This document shows positions 25,158-29,258 of a stretch of 29,258 bases of DNA, one piece after another; within the stretch, counting starts at the first letter, position 1, and the number at the start of each line of letters is the position of its first letter. The stretch is from Spirochaetia bacterium (GTDB lineage Bacteria; Spirochaetota; Spirochaetia; Treponematales; Breznakiellaceae), in the NCBI GenBank assembly GCA_025997595.1, contig BNUU01000025.1, positions 1-29,258 of the forward strand, given 5' to 3'. The notes beneath the pieces are model-generated. The model was not told where the DNA came from and searched no databases. It saw nothing but the letters and a program-made list of their open reading frames with translations. The translations under genes and the position numbers were made by a program.

Positions 25158-26924
25158 ATGAGTAAACGGTTTAACCCCAACAAAATCGGTGACATACGAC
25201 CGAATCAGTTAATAACAACTTTTGGTCCCGGCGCCATATTGGATGCCGTAAAGGATTCTGTTACGGTACTCGATACTGCATACTGGAAAAACACTGGAAC
25301 ACCTATTTATGATTCCCGCCTTGCATCCTATTTTGGCGTAGATCACTTCTGCCCGCCAAGAACAAGTTACGATATTGACTTACCGGTTGTTTCGTTTCCA
25401 AATTATCACGTCTGTTCAAATACCAAATGCAATCGTTTGTTCGACATACATGAAAAATTCAATATTGACACATACAATCGTCAGGGTCCGACCTGCCCGG
25501 ATTGCGGATTTCGTGCTTATCCTGCAAGGTTTGTCATTGCTTGTAAAGACGGACACCTGGATGATTTCCCGTGGCGCTGGTGGGCACATAAAGGTGCCAC
25601 TGGCTGCAATAAAAAATTAAAGCTTTATTCCACAGGGGAAACATCCACTTTGGCTGAAATGATCGTGGAGTGTGAATGTGGTAAAGCAAGACGCTCTATG
25701 TCCGGTGCTACTGACCGGTTGAATTTCAGTGAATATGGATATACCTGTACCGGACATCATCCCCATAAGCCAAATAGTCATAATGAAAAATGTGGTTGCA
25801 AAGATATTTTTCCTTCCCAGCGCGGTGCAACAAATATCTACTTTCCTGTACTAAGGAGTGCAATTTCCATACCTCCCTGGACAAACCCTTTATACCTGCT
25901 TCTTGATGAACATTGGCTTCGTTTATGCGAATACGAAAACGATTTTGGCGAGACAGGAGTAAATAAAATTTATGAAAATTACTTTACGTCTTTCCCTCGT
26001 GACGAGTTCAATACAGCAGTAAATAACAGAAAAAAGAAAATTAAAGAGTTTATTGAAATCAAAGAGATGGAATACGCCGCATTTACACACCATGCAGACC
26101 CCACATACAAAAAGGATGTGAAGTATTTTAAGGCAAAAGAAGAACTTCTCCCTTCTTATCTGGAAAAATACTTCTCCCGCCTGATAATGATTGAGCGGCT
26201 TCGGGAAGTAATGGTACTACAGGGATTTATGCGCATAGACCCGCCTGAACCTGAAGCAGACAATTTAAAGAACATGATTAAATTGAATACCAAAAAGCCG
26301 GATTCATGGCTCCCCGGAGTAGAGATACACGGCGAAGGTATCTTTATTGAATTCAATAAGGATGCTGTTTCAAAATGGTTATCTATACCCGCAGTGAAGA
26401 AAATTTCATCACAGTATAAAGAATTCTTTGAAAGATATTCAACATCACGCGGTTGGGAAAATATGAAAGAGCGCAATGGGGAATACGTTCTGTTGCATAC
26501 CTTTGCCCATCTTATTATTAAGGAAATGTCCTTGCAATCTGGTTATTCATCTACTGCCATTCGTGAAAGGATATACAGCAGTTCTTCAATGTGTGGCGTT
26601 CTGTTTTATACCGGAAGTTCAGATAAAGAAGGTTCACTCGGAGGTTTGGTAGAACTTGGCGAAGAATCAAAATTCAGAAAACTAATTAAGGCTGCCATTG
26701 AAAACGCGCTTCTTTGTACGACTGACCCTGAATGTTCAAACAGCCATATTGATCCTGACAATCTCAACGGTTCAGCCTGCCACTCTTGCTGTATGATTGC
26801 CGAAACGGCTTGCGAAAATGGTAACCGTTTGCTTGACAGAAGTTTAATCGTCCCCCTCGACGGAAAAGAGGAATTAAGCTACTTCAAAGATATGGTAGGA
26901 GAATTATGCGGAATCAGTCTTTAA
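25158..26924 (+). CDS. drmB: DISARM protein DrmB (DUF1998)
   Basis: This 588-aa protein opens with the typical DrmB start GDIRPNQLITTFGPGAILDA. Cys clusters at VCSNTKCNRL and TCPDCGFRAYP and later VECECGKARRS suggest zinc sites. The C-terminal DUF1998 domain is clear: LLHTFAHLIIKEMSLQSGYS, then FYTGSSDKEGSLGGLVEL and a final Cys-rich motif (TTDPECSNSH ... ACHSCCMIAETACENGN, RLLDRSLIV). DUF1998 proteins partner with SF2 helicases; DrmB binds DrmA in DISARM. GGAGG (25144-25148) is the SD. The 3' end overlaps drmC by 19 nt. Confidence 0.9.
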   Translation: MSKRFNPNKIGDIRPNQLITTFGPGAILDAVKDSVTVLDTAYWKNTGTPIYDSRLASYFGVDHFCPPRTSYDIDLPVVSFPNYHVCSNTKCNRLFDIHEKFNIDTYNRQGPTCPDCGFRAYPARFVIACKDGHLDDFPWRWWAHKGATGCNKKLKLYSTGETSTLAEMIVECECGKARRSMSGATDRLNFSEYGYTCTGHHPHKPNSHNEKCGCKDIFPSQRGATNIYFPVLRSAISIPPWTNPLYLLLDEHWLRLCEYENDFGETGVNKIYENYFTSFPRDEFNTAVNNRKKKIKEFIEIKEMEYAAFTHHADPTYKKDVKYFKAKEELLPSYLEKYFSRLIMIERLREVMVLQGFMRIDPPEPEADNLKNMIKLNTKKPDSWLPGVEIHGEGIFIEFNKDAVSKWLSIPAVKKISSQYKEFFERYSTSRGWENMKERNGEYVLLHTFAHLIIKEMSLQSGYSSTAIRERIYSSSSMCGVLFYTGSSDKEGSLGGLVELGEESKFRKLIKAAIENALLCTTDPECSNSHIDPDNLNGSACHSCCMIAETACENGNRLLDRSLIVPLDGKEELSYFKDMVGELCGISL

Positions 26925-27580
26925 CAATTGATATATTAGCTGATGAACTTCGTAATTTGCTTCTGGACAGTGAAAAAATCACAGAAGGCATTAGCTTAAT
27001 AAAACATGAGTTCCCTGGCTTTTCTGATGATGATGCGTTAAAAGTTTACCAGCTTGCAGCAGCGCTTAATCGCAAACCATCAGAAGAAACCATCGAAATT
27101 GTTTCTACAACGCCTGTCTCTTTCCTGGCAAAGACCCGCAAAACAAGACCTGTTATAGAAGAATTACTTAATAGTGCTGAAAACAGTATTTTGCTTACAG
27201 GGTACTCAATCTCTGATTATTTTGACAATTTTATGAAACTGATAAATATTAAAAGCAAGCAGGGTGTAGTTGTTGAATTATTTGTAAATAAATATGAACA
27301 AGTACAGCCAGTATTATCTGATATAATACATACGAATCGCCGGTATTTTAAAGTCTATGAATATTCAGGAAAAACCGACGATAAAATGGCAGCATTACAC
27401 GCAAAGATAATTCTCGTCGACAATCAGAAAATGCTTGTCTCATCTGCCAATCTTTCATACCATGGACTGGATGGTAATATAGAAATCGGAACACTGGTGA
27501 CATCCAGTAAGAAAGTGTCTCAAGTACTTGAAATATTTTCAGATCTGAAACGTCAGAAAATATTTACCCTGATAAGTTAA
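26906..27580 (+). CDS. drmC: DISARM phospholipase D-like nuclease DrmC
   Basis: This 224-aa protein has one PLD-type HKD motif: HAKIILVDNQKMLVSSANLS at about residues 165-184, with H-x-K-x4-D and the following S-S-A-N, as in DrmC and NucA-like nucleases. The upstream half holds RPVIEELLNSAENSILLTGY, the usual lead-in strand of the PLD fold. A single HKD implies dimerisation. The start ATG has AGGAG at good spacing inside the drmB 3' end. In characterised DISARM systems DrmC is accessory. The operon continues into vsr after 11 nt. Confidence 0.88.
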   Translation: MRNQSLTIDILADELRNLLLDSEKITEGISLIKHEFPGFSDDDALKVYQLAAALNRKPSEETIEIVSTTPVSFLAKTRKTRPVIEELLNSAENSILLTGYSISDYFDNFMKLINIKSKQGVVVELFVNKYEQVQPVLSDIIHTNRRYFKVYEYSGKTDDKMAALHAKIILVDNQKMLVSSANLSYHGLDGNIEIGTLVTSSKKVSQVLEIFSDLKRQKIFTLIS

Positions 27581-27591
27581 AAAATAGTATC

Positions 27592-28008
27592 ATGGATGTA
27601 TTAAATAAAGAGCAGCGACATTACAATATGTCCCAAATACGTTCCGGTAATACCAAGCCGGAAATTATTGTACGAAAGTACTTATGGAAGAATGGGTTCA
27701 GATACCGGCTGCATCGAAAAGACCTTCCGGGAAAACCTGATATTGTTCTCTCCAAATACCAGACAGTTATCTTTGTTAACGGATGTTTTTGGCACATGCA
27801 TAAGTGTAAAAATTTTTTTATGCCTGCCACCAATACAGACTTTTGGCGTGAAAAGCTGTCAGCTAACAAACTGCGGGATAAAAAGAATTATCAAAAACTG
27901 AAAAAAATGGGTTGGCACGTAATTACTATTTGGGAATGCAGACTCAATTCAAAAAAGGAACAATTACTGCAAAAAATATGTAATGAATTAACCGCTTTAC
28001 TTCAATGA
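27592..28008 (+). CDS. vsr: Very-short-patch repair-type (Vsr) endonuclease
   Basis: This 138-aa full-length Vsr-family protein shows the N-terminal MSQIRSGNTKPEIIVRKYLW, the catalytic region LPGKPDIVLSKYQTVIFVNG, CFWHMHKC with zinc/metal-contacting residues, FWREKLSANKLRD and the C-terminal HVITIWECRL. Vsr nicks T:G mismatches left by deamination of 5-methylcytosine and normally accompanies a Dcm-type methylase. Here the only cytosine methylase visible is at the other end of the operon, 14 kb away, yet Vsr follows drmC by 11 nt in the same transcription unit. No strong SD is seen. Some Vsr-like proteins instead act as restriction nucleases, which is an alternative role here. Confidence 0.88.
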   Translation: MDVLNKEQRHYNMSQIRSGNTKPEIIVRKYLWKNGFRYRLHRKDLPGKPDIVLSKYQTVIFVNGCFWHMHKCKNFFMPATNTDFWREKLSANKLRDKKNYQKLKKMGWHVITIWECRLNSKKEQLLQKICNELTALLQ

Positions 28009-28045
28009 AAAATTAAAAAATTATTATCTGGATACTATGAAAATA

Positions 28046-28063
28046 GGGGAGAAGTCTCTCCCC
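28046..28063 (+). terminator. Possible terminator hairpin after vsr
   Basis: GGGGAGA, loop AGTC, TCTCCCC: a 7-bp perfect stem 38 nt after the vsr stop. The following bases are CCGCTCC rather than a T run, so intrinsic termination is uncertain. Confidence 0.35.
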
Positions 28064-28286
28064 CCGCTCCAGCCTTCCCGCATTATCCTGGGGTTTGCTT
28101 TGCAAACTCCTAAAAGACTTTTCGCGTAAGCGGCAAGTCTTACGCTTCCCCTCTCTGCGGGGGAAACCCCCGCAACGCCCCCCATAGTAGGAAGAAACTA
28201 CTGTGCAGTTTCTAAATCATTTACCTTCGCAAACTGCCGCATTTTTCGGCTCTAATGGGGTATTTATTCCGTAAAACCCCTTGTCA

Positions 28287-28329
28287 CACTTTTTGCCAAT
28301 GCGCCCGGTGAGCGGGCGCGCAAAAAGTG
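28287..28329. repeat. Two-tier hairpin (10-bp outer, 7-bp inner stem)
   Basis: CACTTTTTGC (28287-28296) pairs with GCAAAAAGTG (28320-28329); inside, GCGCCCG (28301-28307) pairs with CGGGCGC (28313-28319), leaving a 4-nt bulge and a short loop. It could act as a bidirectional terminator or a REP-like element. Confidence 0.6.
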
Positions 28330-28469
28330 CGCCAACCCTCCGCTACGCTCCGGGTGCGGGGCATGGTTCATTGGCACATAGCTACACTTATCTGCTCCAA
28401 GCACAAGAGAATTAAGACTAACGTAAGCGGTAAATATCTCCCGTAGGGCGTTAGGGCCGATGGGTAAGT

Positions 28470-28547
28470 GTTTTTCCCCCCGGGGGTGAGCCAGGGGGGA
28501 GGGGCTTGTGAGCCCCCCTGGCCCACCCCCTCAATAGGGGGAAAAAC
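28470..28547. repeat. 78-nt nested palindrome
   Basis: Outer arms GTTTTTCCCCC (28470-28480) and GGGGGAAAAAC (28537-28547) pair over 11 bp. Inside, GGGGGTG (28482-28488) pairs with CACCCCC (28524-28530), and GCCAGGGGGG (28490-28499) pairs with CCCCCCTGGC (28513-28522), with one mismatch between them. In total 28 of the bases per arm pair, with a 13-nt apical loop. It may be a terminator separating the defence operon from the rightmost genes, or a processing or transfer site. Confidence 0.65.
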
Positions 28548-28619
28548 AAAGGGGCGGGGGTCTCATGGTTTGCCTAGCTCAAGCCATATTTGCCCGTTTA
28601 CCTATCGGGTTTTTCAGGA

Positions 28620-28639
28620 GGTATACAAAAATGTATACC
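28620..28639. promoter_or_regulatory. Operator-like palindrome over the SD/start of the next gene
   Basis: GGTATAC (28620-28626), six bases, then GTATACC (28633-28639): a 7-bp perfect inverted repeat covering the end of the SD (AGGAGG, 28616-28621) and the ATG at 28631. It could be a DNA operator or an mRNA hairpin that hides the start site. Confidence 0.45.
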
Positions 28640-28888
28640 ATGTCAAATCAAAAGCGGTTTTATTCGCCGCAGTTTTCTGCCCTTGCCGCCGTATCTGTCC
28701 GCCGCCTTGCCTGGGCTATGGGTAAATCCATGCCCGCAGCCGTGGATCTCATGGTCAAGCTCTTGCCCTCCCTTGTGGACCCGTCAAAAGTCTGCCTGTC
28801 CTGCAAGGACAACACCAAATGCCAGGGCTGCATATTCTGCAGCACGCTCACCCAGGAAGAAAAAGCCGCATTGTTAGCGGCTTTATAA
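28631..28888 (+). CDS. Small Cys-cluster protein, 85 aa
   Basis: The ATG at 28631 follows AGGAGG at 9-nt spacing; MSNQKRF at 28640 is a second possible start. The N-terminal half is basic and helical (FSALAAVSVRRLAWAMGKSM, then PAAVDLMVKLLPSLVDPSKV). The C-terminal part has CLSCKDNTKCQGCIFC, five Cys arranged C-x2-C-x5-C-x2-C-x2-C, suggesting a metal site. It may be a small DNA-binding regulator of a phage or integrative element; I do not recognise a named family. It is the first of three closely spaced plus-strand genes. Confidence 0.6.
   Translation: MYTMSNQKRFYSPQFSALAAVSVRRLAWAMGKSMPAAVDLMVKLLPSLVDPSKVCLSCKDNTKCQGCIFCSTLTQEEKAALLAAL
28862..28885 (+). terminator. Hairpin at the 3' end of the small Cys gene
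   Basis: AAAGCCGC and GCGGCTTT form an 8-bp stem with a 7-nt loop, overlapping the last codons. Only three T residues end the stem, so it may attenuate rather than fully stop transcription. Confidence 0.35.
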
Positions 28889-28898
28889 ACAAACACTG

Positions 28899-28916
28899 CC
28901 CCCGGTTCGCCGGGGG
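28899..28916 (+). promoter_or_regulatory. UUCG-tetraloop hairpin before the next gene
   Basis: CCCCCGG, loop TTCG, CCGGGGG: a 7-bp GC stem with a stable UUCG tetraloop, ending 5 nt before the SD (GGAGG, 28921-28925) of the following gene. It could stabilise the mRNA 5' end or act as an attenuator. Confidence 0.45.
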
Positions 28917-28929
28917 TATTGGAGGCATC

Positions 28930-29205
28930 ATGCAAACCGTTTATCAGGTATTCGCCCAAGTCTACCCGGCACAATGTAACCGGGTAATAGTCCATACCAA
29001 TATTTTTCAGGAAGAAGCGCCGGAACTTCCCGCCGCTTATCTTAAAAGGTCAGGTAATTTCTACACCTTGCGCCGCTGGTTCCTCACCCAGGAAAAGGCA
29101 ATGGATTTTGCCGCCTATCTCGAACTTACCTTTTCAAAAGGCCCCGCCAAAAACCCCATACTCGACGGCGGCCAGCTCGATCTATTTCAGGAGGTATCAA
29201 AATGA
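28930..29205 (+). CDS. Hypothetical protein, 91 aa
   Basis: The ATG at 28930 has GGAGG 4 nt upstream; the longer frame back to 28819 runs through the preceding gene. The protein (MQTVYQVFAQVYPAQCNRVI ... YTLRRWFLTQEKAMDFAAYL) is aromatic and mixed alpha/beta, with no signal peptide or catalytic motif I can name. It ends in LDLFQEVSK with the stop overlapping the next ATG (ATGA). Its tight coupling to a J-domain-like gene suggests a small accessory operon of a phage or integrative element; the function is unknown. Confidence 0.55.
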   Translation: MQTVYQVFAQVYPAQCNRVIVHTNIFQEEAPELPAAYLKRSGNFYTLRRWFLTQEKAMDFAAYLELTFSKGPAKNPILDGGQLDLFQEVSK

Positions 29206-29258
29206 ATTACTTTAAACATTGCCAGTCAGTAGAAGAAGCAAAAAAACGCTACCGGGAA
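29202..29258 (+). CDS. Start of a J-domain (DnaJ)-like small protein (partial)
   Basis: Nineteen codons are visible: MNYFKHCQSVEEAKKRYRE. The 'Y-F ... s-x-E-E-A-K-K-R-Y-R' pattern is that of helix I and early helix II of a J-domain, as in small DnaJ-like proteins of phages and mobile elements ('...E-x-A-K-x-x-Y-R-x-L-A-x-x-x-H-P-D'). The HPD motif would lie outside the window. AGGAGG precedes the ATG, which overlaps the upstream stop. Confidence 0.45.
   Translation, partial: MNYFKHCQSVEEAKKRYRE

Larger units (their letters stand above)
28009..28620. other. Gene-free stretch rich in hairpins downstream of the defence operon
   Basis: No gene is supported. Clear inverted repeats follow each other: 28046-28063 (GGGGAGA/TCTCCCC), 28091-28105 (GTTTGC/GCAAAC), 28156-28174 (TGCGGGGG/CCCCCGCA), 28193-28213 (AGAAACT/AGTTTCT), 28287-28329 (10 plus 7 bp) and 28470-28547. 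The first could serve as a weak terminator for the operon, though no T tract follows it. The style resembles the structured gene-poor stretch at 311-1560. Confidence 0.5.

Noticed and set aside
1083..28260. 12-bp match GCTCTAATGGGG at 1083-1094 and 28249-28260 as possible attachment sites
   Set aside because: Matches of this length are expected by chance in 29 kb, and the flanks diverge.
1..29258. tRNA, rRNA or riboswitch genes
   Set aside because: No cloverleaf, conserved rRNA stretch or known aptamer pattern was recognised by eye on either strand.

Overview
The window reads as an accessory region of a bacterial chromosome or mobile element. The left part (roughly 1.5-11.6 kb) is moderately GC-rich and the operon at 12-28 kb is visibly AT-richer. 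The dense spacing, Shine-Dalgarno (SD) sites and style of the small phage and intergenic sequences remind me of termite-gut type Treponema (spirochaete). That is only a weak impression, because no rRNA, tRNA or housekeeping gene is present to fix the taxon.

Layout. (1) 1-75, minus: the first codons of a gene resembling an Rpn/PD-(D/E)XK nuclease-type transposase, with a good promoter at 185-213. (2) About 311-2100: gene-poor sequence with GC hairpins, extreme C/G runs and an AT-rich stretch. (3) 2102-11625, minus: 14 tightly packed, translationally coupled phage genes. In transcription order these are a head-tail connector, minor head/tail protein, tail-tube-like protein, hub-like protein, a lysis cassette (coiled-coil membrane protein, NlpC/P60 endolysin, Cys-rich small protein, holin-like protein and an overlapping spanin-like pair), fibre-like structural proteins, small hypotheticals and a D5/SF3 helicase. 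Terminase, portal, major capsid and tape-measure genes are not visible, so this is a partial prophage. (4) 11783-28008, plus: one long defence operon behind a strong promoter. Its genes are a short HigA-like N-terminal ORF, a C5-cytosine methyltransferase, a SNF2 helicase (DrmD-like), a type III-like Mod and Res pair, DrmA, DrmB (DUF1998), DrmC (PLD nuclease) and a Vsr endonuclease. (5) 28009-28620: a gene-free stretch full of hairpins, ending in a 78-nt nested palindrome. (6) 28631-29258, plus: three small coupled genes, the last running off the window.

The main point of interest is the defence operon. It has the DISARM core drmD/A/B/C, but the usual single methylase is replaced or supplemented by a complete type III-like Mod/Res pair. 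A cytosine methylase and a Vsr nuclease lie at opposite ends of the same transcription unit.

The second highlight is a rearrangement inside drmD. A 1276-bp piece is directly duplicated with no difference seen, and a 98-bp inverted copy of its own interior sits at the junction. The insertion is 1366 bp net and shifts the frame, splitting an ancestral 879-aa protein into a 748-aa product and a 594-aa product. Loss of one repeat copy would restore the gene exactly, so it could be a reversible lesion. A sequencing or amplification chimera must also be excluded.
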